Positions 1 to 8,268 of a stretch of DNA of 64,000 bases are shown piece by piece (positions within the stretch are counted from its first letter, which is position 1; each line of letters begins with the position of its first letter). The notes below the pieces were generated by a model that saw only the letters and a list, made by a program, of their open reading frames with translations, was not told where the DNA came from and did no database searches. Both the position numbers and the translations under genes were made by a program. Where the stretch lies: the NCBI RefSeq assembly GCF_000379525.1, contig NZ_KB902501.1:1-64000 (forward strand), written 5' to 3'. The stretch comes from Lamprocystis purpurea DSM 4197. Lineage in GTDB: Bacteria > Pseudomonadota > Gammaproteobacteria > Chromatiales > Chromatiaceae.

Positions 1-125
1 GGCCTTGATCAAGATTCCGGCCACTTGGGCTCGCCGGGTGCGTAGTCAGGCCATCCTGGCCTGACACCGTCAGGGCTGGAAGCCCTGACTACGCACGCCG
101 CGGGCGGGGATTACGATCAAGGCCA
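1..125. repeat. Palindromic dispersed repeat, copy 1 (MITE/REP-like)
   Basis: A nested inverted repeat. Outer arms start with GGCCTTGATCA and end with GATCAAGGCC. The inner arms at 39-95 begin TGCGTAGTCAGG and end CCTGACTACGCA. A nearly identical full copy lies at 6411-6534 and an inner-arm-only copy at 3875-3946. No transposase is encoded, so it is a REP or MITE-like element. The remaining non-coding stretch to 244 contains only the palindrome at 206-234. Confidence 0.8.
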
Positions 126-205
126 ACATGCATTTCGCGAAGGCGCTGTCGTGGCCGCCCTGGAACTCGATATGGATATATCGCCTTCGGACGTGATAAC
201 CGGAT

Positions 206-234
206 GTAGGGGCGGGTTTCAAACCCGCCCCTAC
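206..234. repeat. Short perfect palindrome, GTAGGGGCGGG type
   Basis: A perfect inverted repeat with 14-bp arms (GTAGGGGCGGGTTT and its complement around one central base). It lies just beyond the stop codon of the sulfatase gene and could act as a terminator or mRNA-end hairpin. A close copy is at 12243-12270, beyond the end of the batD-like gene, so it is a dispersed repeat of this genome. Confidence 0.7.
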
Positions 235-244
235 ACCAATCGCC

Positions 245-2065
245 TTAACGCGAATGCACCGCTGCCGGCGGCTGTGTCGGCGGATGTTGCCCGGCCGCCG
301 CCTTCAAACGGGGCAAGAGATCATAAAGCGGCGGGTTGTTCGGCGCGAATTCGGTCTTGACCTGCGGGGGATATTTGACGAGATCATCCATGTAGGGCTT
401 GAGCGCCCCCTGAACCAGCACCTCCAGCGGGAGGTGGCGCAACCCGACCGTCACGTCCTCCCGCGGATCGGTGTAGAGGTTCACCATCACCACCCCGCCG
501 GTTTCCGTGGCGATGGGGCCGCTGAAGCCGCCGGTAAAGCCTTTCTGGAAGAAACCGTCCTCGATTTCGGCCGTGAAGATGTATTTGAATTCGTCAACGC
601 GGATTGCCGAAAGATATTGCAGCAGGGTATAGATGCGGCTGCGGCGGGCCGATTCACCCTGATCGGCAAGCAGCAGGCCGGTTTGGTCGATGCCGTCGAT
701 ATAGGTCGACTTGGGTACCAGGTCCGCGACTTGGGCACCGGGCTTGCCGGCGAGCGCGATGCTGGTATTGAAGAGGTCGGCGAGGTCGAACAGCCCCTCC
801 GAGCGGCGCGGCTGAATCATGCCCGGCCAATAGACGAAGGTCGGCACCCGCTGCCCGCCCTCCCAGCTCGACCCTTTACACCCGCGGAACGGGCTGCGCC
901 CGGCCGGCGGCACCTCGCACTCGGGGCCGTTGTCGGAGCTGAAGAAGACCAGGGTGTTCTCAAGCTGCCCGGTCTCATCCAGGGTCTTCACCAGTTGACC
1001 GAGGATGTGGTCCATTTCCACCATGCAGTCGCTGTAGACGGTGCGGGCGCGCGAGCGGCCGGCCCATGTATCGGACGGGTAGTTGTCGAAGTGACAGCCG
1101 CGGGTGCCGTGGTAGAGAAAGAACGGCGCCTTGCTGTCCTTCATCTTGCGGATGAAGGCGATGCTGTAGTCCATCCAATTGCGGTCGAGATCCTTGATGC
1201 TGTTCAGATCGATGACCCGGCCATTCTCGCACGCCTGTTTGTTGGCCGGGGTGCAGTGGACCTCGGTCTTGTTGAACGGCATCTGCTCCATCATCCGGAA
1301 CCGGGCCGGGCTCAGCGCAACCTCCGGATTGAAATAGATGTCCCGCCACTCGCTGTACATGTCGGAGACGCTGAGGAAGCCCAGGAAGTCATCGTAGCCG
1401 GTGTTCTGCGGCAGCGAGCCCTGGTTCTCGCCCATGTGCCATTTGCCGACCGCCTGGGTGACATAACCAAGCTGCTTGAGGATCATCGGGAGCGTCGTCG
1501 CGCCCTCCAAGCCGCCCGGCTGGCCGTACATGGGCGGATAGAGCAGACCATGATGCAGGGGGTTCTGGCCGGTGTGGATCGAAGCGCGGGTCGGTGAGCA
1601 GGAGGGCGTGGAGTAGGCCGAGGTGAGCACCAGGCCCCCGGCGGCCAGCCGGTCCATGTTGGGTGTCTCGTTGCCGACCGCGATGCCGCCGCCGTTGAAG
1701 CCCGGATCCATCCAGCCCACGTCATCCAACAAGAAGATCAGGATGTTGGGCTTCTTGCCGGTTTTCTTTTCCAAGGCCGCGAGCTTGTCGCGGGCTTGCT
1801 GTTCCTGCGCCGGGTGTGCGATGACCGGGTACATGTTGTCCGCCGGCTTCACGTCCTTCAAATGAATGAACTGGTCCGGGTGGTCATAGCCCGCGGCGGT
1901 CGTCGGACCGGTGGCGGCGCCGCGCGGGTTCGCTGCCGGTGCGTCGGCCAGGGTCCCGCTCGCCGCGAGCGCCAGGGCCAGGGCCAGGGCCACGGCCACG
2001 GCCACGGCCAACGTCAGTGCCGCCGCACCATGCCGGGGCGAGCGGGTCGGAAAGCATCGGCTCAT
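245..2065 (-). CDS. Sulfatase (arylsulfatase family), exported
   Basis: A 606-residue formylglycine-dependent sulfatase that hydrolyses sulfate esters, probably in the periplasm. The chosen ATG gives a signal peptide: a basic start, a long alternating Val/Ala/Leu-Ala core at about 16-36, then ASGTLADA. Residues 114-117 are the metal-binding DDVG. CSPTR at about 156-160 is the C-x-P-x-R motif whose Cys is oxidised to formylglycine. GKWHMG and a later SSDNGP supply further metal and sulfate ligands. A maturase is needed but none lies nearby. A longer start at 2170 is possible but would put a charged leader before the signal peptide. The substrate cannot be told from sequence. The signal core is encoded by a hexanucleotide tandem repeat. 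Confidence 0.9.
   Translation of the reverse strand: MSRCFPTRSPRHGAAALTLAVAVAVALALALALAASGTLADAPAANPRGAATGPTTAAGYDHPDQFIHLKDVKPADNMYPVIAHPAQEQQARDKLAALEKKTGKKPNILIFLLDDVGWMDPGFNGGGIAVGNETPNMDRLAAGGLVLTSAYSTPSCSPTRASIHTGQNPLHHGLLYPPMYGQPGGLEGATTLPMILKQLGYVTQAVGKWHMGENQGSLPQNTGYDDFLGFLSVSDMYSEWRDIYFNPEVALSPARFRMMEQMPFNKTEVHCTPANKQACENGRVIDLNSIKDLDRNWMDYSIAFIRKMKDSKAPFFLYHGTRGCHFDNYPSDTWAGRSRARTVYSDCMVEMDHILGQLVKTLDETGQLENTLVFFSSDNGPECEVPPAGRSPFRGCKGSSWEGGQRVPTFVYWPGMIQPRRSEGLFDLADLFNTSIALAGKPGAQVADLVPKSTYIDGIDQTGLLLADQGESARRSRIYTLLQYLSAIRVDEFKYIFTAEIEDGFFQKGFTGGFSGPIATETGGVVMVNLYTDPREDVTVGLRHLPLEVLVQGALKPYMDDLVKYPPQVKTEFAPNNPPLYDLLPRLKAAAGQHPPTQPPAAVHSR
1971..2012. repeat. Hexanucleotide tandem repeat inside the sulfatase signal peptide
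   Basis: Seven successive 6-bp units: three GCCAGG, three GCCACG and one GCCAAC. Read on the minus strand they encode the alternating Val-Ala/Leu-Ala hydrophobic core of the signal peptide. Loss or gain of a unit keeps the reading frame and changes core length by two residues. Confidence 0.85.
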
Positions 2066-2324
2066 GATCGGTGTGTCCTCTACATGCTTGATTGAGAAAG
2101 GATGCGCGAGGCGTCCGCCGACTGACACGGGGGTTGACGGTGGATCGATCGTCGCGGTCGGACGGGGCACCTGATGCGCAACGACACGGACTTCTTCGCG
2201 AATCGCGGTATGATGAGGCGTCGCAAAACCTCAGTAAAGACGAGGCTTCGCAATTTGTTCGATTGAAAGCCGGCCTGGAATCAACAGGCGGGCTCACGCC
2301 GATGTTACGCGAGGAGAGCAAGCC

Positions 2325-2504
2325 ATGCGCCTATTCGACGCCGAGCCATCGATTATTCAGGATCTAAAGGACGAGAGCGACGTGCTGACCGAGAAGTCGG
2401 GGGTCTCCTTCACCGTGGTCACCGCCCGACACCCGACACTCGGCAAGCTGGTCATCGTCATCGGCAAGGATGGTTCAGGGATGGTCGTGGAAACGGACGA
2501 ATAG
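2325..2504 (+). CDS. Small protein of unknown function (59 aa)
   Basis: An open frame of 60 codons starting ATG CGC CTA, with a strong ribosome binding site (GAGGAGAG at about 2311-2318) seven bases upstream. The product starts MRLFDAEPSIIQDLKD and ends GSGMVVETDE. It has an acidic helix-like first half and a beta-rich second half (VSFTVVTARHP, LGKLVIVIGKDG). I recognise no family; it could be a small antitoxin-like or regulatory protein, but nothing next to it supports that. About 180 bp after its stop carry no gene. Confidence 0.55.
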   Translation: MRLFDAEPSIIQDLKDESDVLTEKSGVSFTVVTARHPTLGKLVIVIGKDGSGMVVETDE

Positions 2505-2680
2505 CCGGTCGTCGACCGGTTTAGGCGATTGCCGGAAAATCCTGTGCCAGATCGCGAAGGATTTTCGTCTGCCTTCAAGGAGCGCCGACAGGAGCATAGC
2601 AGGGCTATGTGACTGTCGGCACGACGGGGAAGGCGGGCGAAAAGACGAGCGAGATGGTATAGGATTTGACAGAAATCGCC

Positions 2681-3103
2681 TTAGTCGTCCGCCTGGTGAC
2701 GCCCGCGCAGTTGCTTGGTGGCGGAGGTGGCGCGCTTGGTCTCCAGCCGCCGCTCCTTGGACGCGCGCGTCGGCTTGGTGGCTACGCGCGGCTTGGGCTT
2801 GTGGGCGGCGAGCCGGATCAGTTCCACCAGACGCTCGCGGGCGTCCTCGCGGTTGCGCTCGCGGGTGCGGAAGCGATGGGCCTCGATCATCAGGACGCCA
2901 TTGTTGTCGACGCGCCGGCCGCCCAGCCGGATCAGCCGCCGCCGCACGTCTTCCGGCAGCGACGGCGAGCCGGCCACGTCGAACCGCAGTTGCACCGCCG
3001 TCTCGACTTTGTTCACATTCTGGCCGCCGGGCCCGGGCGAGCGGATAAACCGCTCTTCGAGCTCGAGCGGGTCGATGCGGATGCGGGGAGTGATCTGGAT
3101 CAT
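2681..3103 (-). CDS. arfB: Alternative ribosome-rescue factor ArfB (YaeJ family)
   Basis: A 140-residue peptidyl-tRNA hydrolase that rescues stalled ribosomes. The release-factor catalytic motif GGQ is at residues 26-28 in the context RSPGPGGQNVNKVET, as in class I release-factor-like proteins. The tRNA-recognition domain of true release factors is absent. The basic C-terminal tail, rich in Lys and Arg from about residue 105, is the extension that ArfB places in the empty mRNA channel. Length matches the family. It overlaps the preceding small membrane gene by 4 bp, so the two may be co-transcribed. Confidence 0.9.
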   Translation of the reverse strand: MIQITPRIRIDPLELEERFIRSPGPGGQNVNKVETAVQLRFDVAGSPSLPEDVRRRLIRLGGRRVDNNGVLMIEAHRFRTRERNREDARERLVELIRLAAHKPKPRVATKPTRASKERRLETKRATSATKQLRGRHQADD

Positions 3104-3516
3104 GACGCTTGCGCTGCTGCCGGCGGGCGCGGCGCTACCTGATCCCCAGCCGCACCGTCATTCGCGAGGTGCTCAACCGGGTTGGCCCCGAGGCGCGCTG
3201 GATCGCGCGGAGCAGCGCCGGCATAGCCGCCGCTAATGGCTCCTGGGATCGCCGAGACAGCGTGAACCAGGGGCGCAATGAACAAGAACCGCATATTCCC
3301 GGATAGACCAATAAAGATCAGATAGAAAATGGACATGACCGTGATCCCTGCAATCGCCAGGCAAAAGAAGATAGCGACGATCTCACTGGCCTTATAATTT
3401 GGTGCAGACACGGCAAATTTCGCCATCTGGTATGGAACCAGCGTGGTCATTAGAAGGGCGAGCAAAAATAAGGCCCATCCTTCACTGAGTTCGTTGCGGT
3501 CAACGAAGAACGTCAA
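3100..3516 (-). CDS. Small hypothetical membrane protein
   Basis: A 138-residue open frame with two or three hydrophobic segments: about residues 14-34 (GWALFLLALLMTTLVPYQ), 45-72 (EIVAIFFCLAIAGITVMSI) and 76-95. The DNA of the first 90 codons is clearly less GC-rich than its surroundings, which suggests a recently acquired gene. The last 45 residues are Ala/Pro/Arg-rich and look like read-through into host-like sequence, so the original end may have been lost. No family recognised. Its stop overlaps the arfB start. Confidence 0.45.
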   Translation of the reverse strand: MTFFVDRNELSEGWALFLLALLMTTLVPYQMAKFAVSAPNYKASEIVAIFFCLAIAGITVMSIFYLIFIGLSGNMRFLFIAPLVHAVSAIPGAISGGYAGAAPRDPARLGANPVEHLANDGAAGDQVAPRPPAAAQAS

Positions 3517-4320
3517 AAATCGCCCATTTGTACTCCTCGCTACCGTGACGATATGCCTAGCCGGCGAAGTTCACCAAGAACCCCGCAGTTTGTCAAAGGC
3601 GGTCCGCTTCCGTGGTCGCGCAACCTCGAACCAGTCACCGTCCACGGAAATGGGGAAGGTACCACGAAATCCGGCGCTCGCGCCGCCCCGGACCGGTGAT
3701 GCCCCATCCTCACACAAATCCCCCGGCGGAGGCGACTTCTAGGGTCAAGCTCGCCGAGCCGGGATCGATGGGTAGGAGGTCGTCGCCGCGCTACGCTTGG
3801 CGCGTGCCCCGGCGGGGGCCTCGATCGCCGTCCCGGCCACAAGAAAACCGGAGGCCGAGGCTTTACCGTGAAAGTGCGTAGTCAGGCCATCCTGGCCTGG
3901 CGGCGTCGGGGCTGGAACAGTCAGGGCTGGAAGCCCTGACTACGCAGCCTTGCATGCCGACAGTTGCGACCGTGGTCGAGAGGACGTTCATGTTCCGGGG
4001 TGACGCAGGCGTCATGGCCGTTAACCGGAGGGTGCCCGAAGGGCGGTGTCTTGCCTTGATGGAGGCCGCCGGCTAAAGCCTCGGCCTCCGGTTGCCGGGT
4101 AGTGCTTCTTGAGCCGGATGCGGCTCGCCGAGGCCACCCGGAGCCGTTCGCGTGCCCGATCATCCCGCCGGCCGCCTTGCTGGACCTGATCCGGCGCGCA
4201 TGATGGCTTACCCATCTGTAATAAAGCGGTAAGCCGCCGGCCTATCCAAACGCCCGCGAATTTCAGACAATCCACGCCTGAAGGCCCGCGGTCCGGGCCA
4301 TCCGACAGAGGAGCATCGCC
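3517..4320. other. Intergenic region without a convincing gene
   Basis: About 800 bp between the small membrane gene and moxR. It contains the partial palindromic repeat at 3875-3946. Short open frames on both strands are Arg/Pro-rich and show no ribosome binding sites or family motifs. The end holds the moxR ribosome binding site. Confidence 0.6.
3875..3946. repeat. Palindromic dispersed repeat, copy 2 (inner arms only)
   Basis: Starts TGCGTAGTCAGGCC and ends CCTGACTACGCA like the inner part of the copies at 1-125 and 6411-6534, with a slightly longer loop. The outer GGCCTTGATCA arms are missing. Confidence 0.75.
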
Positions 4321-5334
4321 TTGGATCAGACCCTATCCGACCCGCCATCAGACCCGCAGTCCGATCAGGCACACGCCCTCGCGGCCGAGTTCGCCGCCTT
4401 GCGTGATCGTGTCGGCCGCGTCATCCTCGGTCAGGCCAACCTGGTCGAACGGCTGCTGATCGCCCTGCTGGCCGATGGGCATCTGCTGGTGGAAGGCGCT
4501 CCGGGGCTGGCCAAAACCACCGCCATCAAGCAGTTGGCGCTGGGGCTCGAAGGGGATTTTCACCGCATCCAGTTCACCCCGGACTTGTTGCCGGCCGATC
4601 TGACCGGCACCGAAATCTATCGGCCCAACGACGGCACTTTCCGCTTCGACCGCGGGCCGATCTTCCACAACCTGCTGCTGGCCGACGAGGTGAACCGGGC
4701 TCCGGCCAAGGTGCAGTCCGCCCTGCTGGAGGCGATGGGCGAGCGGCAGGTGACCGTGGGCCGGGAGACTTATCCGTTACCCCGCCTGTTCCTGGTGATG
4801 GCGACCCAGAATCCGATCGAACAGGAGGGGACCTATCCGTTGCCGGAGGCCCAGCTCGACCGCTTTCTGATGCATGTGCGGGTGGACTACCCGGACGGGG
4901 CGACCGAGCGCGCCATCCTGCACCTGAACCGCGACGAGGCGCTGCGCGAGGGTCCCGAGGCGGCCGGGGTTCGGCTGAGTCAGGCGAGCATCTTCGCCGC
5001 CCGCCGCGCCATCTTCGGCCTCTACATGGCCCCCGAGGTGGAGGACTATCTGGTGCATCTGGTGATGGCCACCCGGCGGCCGCTGGAGTATGCCGCGGAC
5101 CTGGGCGGCTGGCTGCGCTTCGGCGCCAGCCCCCGCGCGACCCTGGCTTTGGATCGGTGCTCCCGCGCCCGCGCCTGGCTCGGAGGGCGCGACTACGTTT
5201 CGCCGGAGGACCTCCAGTCCGTAGCCCCGGACGTGCTGCGCCACCGGGTGCTGCTGTCCTATGAGGCCGAGGCCGAGGGCAAACACCCCGACGACTTCAT
5301 CGCCGCACTGCTGGCGCGCGTCCCGGCGCCTTGA
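4321..5334 (+). CDS. MoxR-family AAA+ ATPase
   Basis: A 337-residue AAA+ ATPase of the MoxR class, which acts as a chaperone in assembling or activating partner VWA proteins. Walker A is GAPGLAKTT at about 59-67, Walker B is LLLADEVNRA at about 119-128, and sensor 1 is MATQNPIEQEG. The TTG start at 4321 is chosen because AGAGGAG lies 7-8 bases upstream and no in-frame ATG precedes the ATPase core. It is the first gene of a six-gene operon with DUF58, DUF4381, two VWA proteins and a BatD-like protein, the usual partners of MoxR. Confidence 0.93.
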   Translation: MDQTLSDPPSDPQSDQAHALAAEFAALRDRVGRVILGQANLVERLLIALLADGHLLVEGAPGLAKTTAIKQLALGLEGDFHRIQFTPDLLPADLTGTEIYRPNDGTFRFDRGPIFHNLLLADEVNRAPAKVQSALLEAMGERQVTVGRETYPLPRLFLVMATQNPIEQEGTYPLPEAQLDRFLMHVRVDYPDGATERAILHLNRDEALREGPEAAGVRLSQASIFAARRAIFGLYMAPEVEDYLVHLVMATRRPLEYAADLGGWLRFGASPRATLALDRCSRARAWLGGRDYVSPEDLQSVAPDVLRHRVLLSYEAEAEGKHPDDFIAALLARVPAP

Positions 5335-5337
5335 GCG

Positions 5338-6273
5338 ATGTCCTTCCTCGCGTCGACACCATCGCCGGAGGCGCAACCCGGCATCCGCGCCGGGCTCACC
5401 GAGTTGATCGCCCTGCGCGAACAGGCGCGGCGGCTCGATCTGGCCCCGCGCGGGCGGGTGCTGGCGACCCGCAGCGGCGGTCATCTGTCGCGTTTTCGCG
5501 GGCGCGGGATGGAGTTCGACGAGTCGCGGGTCTATCAGCCGGGGGACGACCCGCGCAATATGGACTGGCGGGTCACCGCCCGGGCCGGCACGCCCCATGT
5601 GAAACTGTTTCGCGAGGAACGGGAGCGCCCGGTGTGGCTGCTGGTGGATCAGGGACCGGCCATGCGCTTCGGGACCCGTGTCGCCTTCAAGTCGGTGCTC
5701 GCGGCGCGTGCCGCGGCCCTGCTCGGCTGGGCCGCGGTGGACCGCGCGGACCGAGTGGGCGGCTTGGTGTTCGACGAGACCCGCCATCTGGAGCGGCGGC
5801 CGGCGGCCCGCGGCGGCGGGTTGCTGCCCTTGCTCGAGCGCCTGACCGAGCCCCCCATGGCCGGCGGTCGGGGTTATGACTCACTGGAAGTCGCGGCCGG
5901 TCACCTGGTGCGGCTGGTGCGTCCGGGCAGCCTGGTGGCGGTGATCAGCGATTTTGCCGGTGTGCACCCGCAGTCCGGCCGGTGGCTGGCACAGCTTGCC
6001 GCGGGCAGCGAATTGCTGCTGATCATGGTACACGACCCCATAGAAGCGGCAGCGCCGCCGCCGGGTCGTTATCCGGTGACCGATGGCCTGCGCCGCGGGG
6101 TGCTGGACCTGACCGGAATGCGCAGCCGGGCGTCCTATGAGCAGCGCTACGCCACGCGCACCCAAACGCTGGAGTTGTTGGCGCGGCGTCATCGGGCCCA
6201 CCTGCTGCAGTTGGTGACTGACGAACCGGTCGGCCCCGCGCTGGCCCGCGGGTTACGGGCGCGGGCCGGGTGA
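5338..6273 (+). CDS. DUF58 domain protein (MoxR-associated)
   Basis: A 311-residue protein of the DUF58 family, a VWA-like fold that accompanies MoxR ATPases. The family signature RGMEFDESRVYQPGDDPRNMDW lies at about 57-78 (the central DDPRNMDWRVTAR is the most conserved part). VWLLVDQGPAMRFG at about 100-113 corresponds to the degenerate metal-site strand of the VWA fold. It starts three bases after moxR, so translation is probably coupled. The gene is followed by an unusually long gap (6274-6712) in an otherwise tight operon. Confidence 0.88.
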   Translation: MSFLASTPSPEAQPGIRAGLTELIALREQARRLDLAPRGRVLATRSGGHLSRFRGRGMEFDESRVYQPGDDPRNMDWRVTARAGTPHVKLFREERERPVWLLVDQGPAMRFGTRVAFKSVLAARAAALLGWAAVDRADRVGGLVFDETRHLERRPAARGGGLLPLLERLTEPPMAGGRGYDSLEVAAGHLVRLVRPGSLVAVISDFAGVHPQSGRWLAQLAAGSELLLIMVHDPIEAAAPPPGRYPVTDGLRRGVLDLTGMRSRASYEQRYATRTQTLELLARRHRAHLLQLVTDEPVGPALARGLRARAG

Positions 6274-6410
6274 GGCCGATTCGTCCGCATATGCTTGTCG
6301 AAAAAGGTATTTCACGCGAAGGCGCGAAGGCGTAAAGAAGGAATCGGACCATGGATCACGCTGTGATGATTGACTGGTAAACCGCGCCCGGCGCGGTATG
6401 CGATGTTTTT

Positions 6411-6534
6411 GGCCTTGATCATGGTTCCGGCCACTTGGGCTCGCTGGGTGCGTAGTCAGGCCATCCTGGCCTGACACCGTCAGGGCTGGAAGCCCTGACT
6501 ACGCATGCCGCTGGCCGGGATTACGATCAAGGCC
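6411..6534. repeat. Palindromic dispersed repeat, copy 3, inside the MoxR/Bat operon
   Basis: Nearly identical to positions 1-125, including outer arms GGCCTTGATCA and GATCAAGGCC and the inner arms at 6449-6505. It lies in the 439-bp gap between the DUF58 and DUF4381 genes, whereas other junctions in this operon are overlaps or under 90 bp. A further small repeat resembling TTCACGCGAAGGCGCGAAGG is at about 6310-6336. Confidence 0.8.
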
Positions 6535-6712
6535 ATGTTTTTGGATAGGATCGGCCCCGGCAGACTCGACGATTGCTGGAGCCGGCGCGGTTTACAGTTC
6601 GAAAAAATTTAAATTTTCAGCCGCGTCTCCACCGAAATGAGTTAAATCCGCAAGGCCAAACACACCATGAAAACTACGCATTTCACGCTGGAGGCGGTTT
6701 AGCGACCCGCCG

Positions 6713-7285
6713 ATGGCCGACCCCACCCTCATTCCTGCTCCCACGACCCAGTCGCCGGCCATGGCCGACCCGCTGGCCGGGCTGCGCGACTGGCATCTGC
6801 CGGAGCCGGTGGCCTGGTGGCCGCCGGCCCCTGGGTGGTGGCTGGTCGCCGGGCTCGCCCTGGCCGCACTCGTGCTCGGCTGGGCGCTGTGGCGCCGTCG
6901 GCGGCGCCAGGGCGCCGCGGTCCGGGCCGCCCTGAGCCGGCTGGCGGCGCTGAATCAGGCGCTGCACACCGGCGGCGATCAACGCCGCTTTACCGCGGAG
7001 GTCTCGCAACTGTTGCGGCGGCTGGCCCTGATCCGTTATCCGCGCGAGCGGGTGGCCGGGCTGACCGGGTCCGCCTGGCTCGCTTTCCTCGATACGACCG
7101 GCGGGGGTGACGGGTTTACCCAGGGTCCCGGACGGGTGCTGGCCGATCGCCCCTATCGTGCCCCCGGTGATTCCGCGCCGCGCTCCAACGACCCGGCGCT
7201 GACGGCCCAACCGGACCTGGACCCCGTCGCGGTGACGGACCTGGCCGCCCGCTGGATCCGCGCCCAGCAGGAGACGACACCATGA
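6713..7285 (+). CDS. DUF4381 domain membrane protein
   Basis: A 190-residue protein with the layout of DUF4381 proteins: a short region containing PLAGLRDWHLPEPVAWWPPAPGWW, one transmembrane segment at about 42-62 (VAGLALAALVLGWALW), an Arg-rich stop-transfer RRRRRQ, and a cytoplasmic helical domain. It overlaps the next VWA gene by 4 bp (ATGA). In MoxR operons this protein sits between DUF58 and the VWA membrane proteins and probably helps assemble the complex; its exact role is unknown. Confidence 0.82.
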   Translation: MADPTLIPAPTTQSPAMADPLAGLRDWHLPEPVAWWPPAPGWWLVAGLALAALVLGWALWRRRRRQGAAVRAALSRLAALNQALHTGGDQRRFTAEVSQLLRRLALIRYPRERVAGLTGSAWLAFLDTTGGGDGFTQGPGRVLADRPYRAPGDSAPRSNDPALTAQPDLDPVAVTDLAARWIRAQQETTP

Positions 7286-8268
7286 TCACGCTCTCCTGGC
7301 CCTGGGTGCTGGCGGCCTTGCCCCTGCCGCTGCTGGCCTTGCTCCTGCCCCGCGCTAAAGCGACCGGCGGGGCCGCCCTGCGGGTGCCTTTCTATGGTGA
7401 ATTGCCGGGGATCGCGACCGGCGCGGCGCGGCGGCGCCCCTGGTGGCAACGCCTCGCCGCCGTCCTGGCCTGGGTGCTCCTGGTGCTGGCGGCGGCACGG
7501 CCGGAGTGGGTCGGGGACCCGGTGAATCTGCCGGTGTCCGGGCGCGATCTGATGCTCGCGGTTGACGTGTCGGGCAGCATGGAGCAGGAAGACTATGAGC
7601 TGGACGGCCGGATGGTCTCGCGGCTGGCGGTCATCAAAGCGGTGGCCGCCCGCTTTGTCGAGCGCCGCACCCAGGATCGACTGGGCCTGATCCTGTTCGG
7701 CAGCAACGCCTATGTGCAGACGCCCCTGACCTTCGACGGCCGCACGGTGGCCACCATGCTGCGCGATGCCGTGGTCGGGCTCGCCGGTCGGGAGACGGCC
7801 ATCGGCGATGCCATCGCGCTCGCGGTCAAGCGCCTGCGCGACCAGCCGGACGACAATCGGGTGCTGATCCTGCTTACCGACGGGGCCAATACGGCCGGTC
7901 AACTGGAACCCCTGGCCGCCGCGCGGTTGGCCGAGGAAGCGGGGGTGCGCATCTACACCATCGGCATCGGCGGCGGCGAGATCGGCATCCGCACCCCGCT
8001 GGGGATGCGGCTGATGCGCCAGGGGGGCGATGTCGATCCGGAGACACTCAAGCGCATCGCCGAACTCACCGGAGGGCGTTTCTTCTCCGCCACCGGCCGC
8101 GCTGAACTGGAGGCGGTGTACGACGAATTGGATCGGCTGGAGCCGAGCCGCCGCGACGAGCGCACCTATCGGCCGCGGGAGTCGCTGTTCGTCTGGCCCG
8201 CGGCTGCGGCGCTGATCCTGAGTGTCCTGATCGCCCTGCCGGGCCTGGGGGTGCGCAATGCCGGCTGA
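7282..8268 (+). CDS. VWA-domain membrane protein (BatA-like)
   Basis: A 328-residue BatA-type protein. Two N-terminal hydrophobic segments (about 4-23 and 58-73) precede a von Willebrand factor A domain with an intact MIDAS metal site: DVSGS at 95-99, with further ligands near TAIGDAIA. A C-terminal transmembrane segment (WPAAAALILSVLIALPGLG) follows. VWA domains in these operons are the presumed clients of MoxR and bind metal-dependent partners in the periplasm. It overlaps the next gene by 11 bp. Confidence 0.9.
   Translation: MITLSWPWVLAALPLPLLALLLPRAKATGGAALRVPFYGELPGIATGAARRRPWWQRLAAVLAWVLLVLAAARPEWVGDPVNLPVSGRDLMLAVDVSGSMEQEDYELDGRMVSRLAVIKAVAARFVERRTQDRLGLILFGSNAYVQTPLTFDGRTVATMLRDAVVGLAGRETAIGDAIALAVKRLRDQPDDNRVLILLTDGANTAGQLEPLAAARLAEEAGVRIYTIGIGGGEIGIRTPLGMRLMRQGGDVDPETLKRIAELTGGRFFSATGRAELEAVYDELDRLEPSRRDERTYRPRESLFVWPAAAALILSVLIALPGLGVRNAG

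Noticed and set aside
254-1597. A 447-codon open frame antisense to the sulfatase
   Set aside because: No recognisable domain, composition typical of the complement of a real gene; the sulfatase frame has all active-site motifs.
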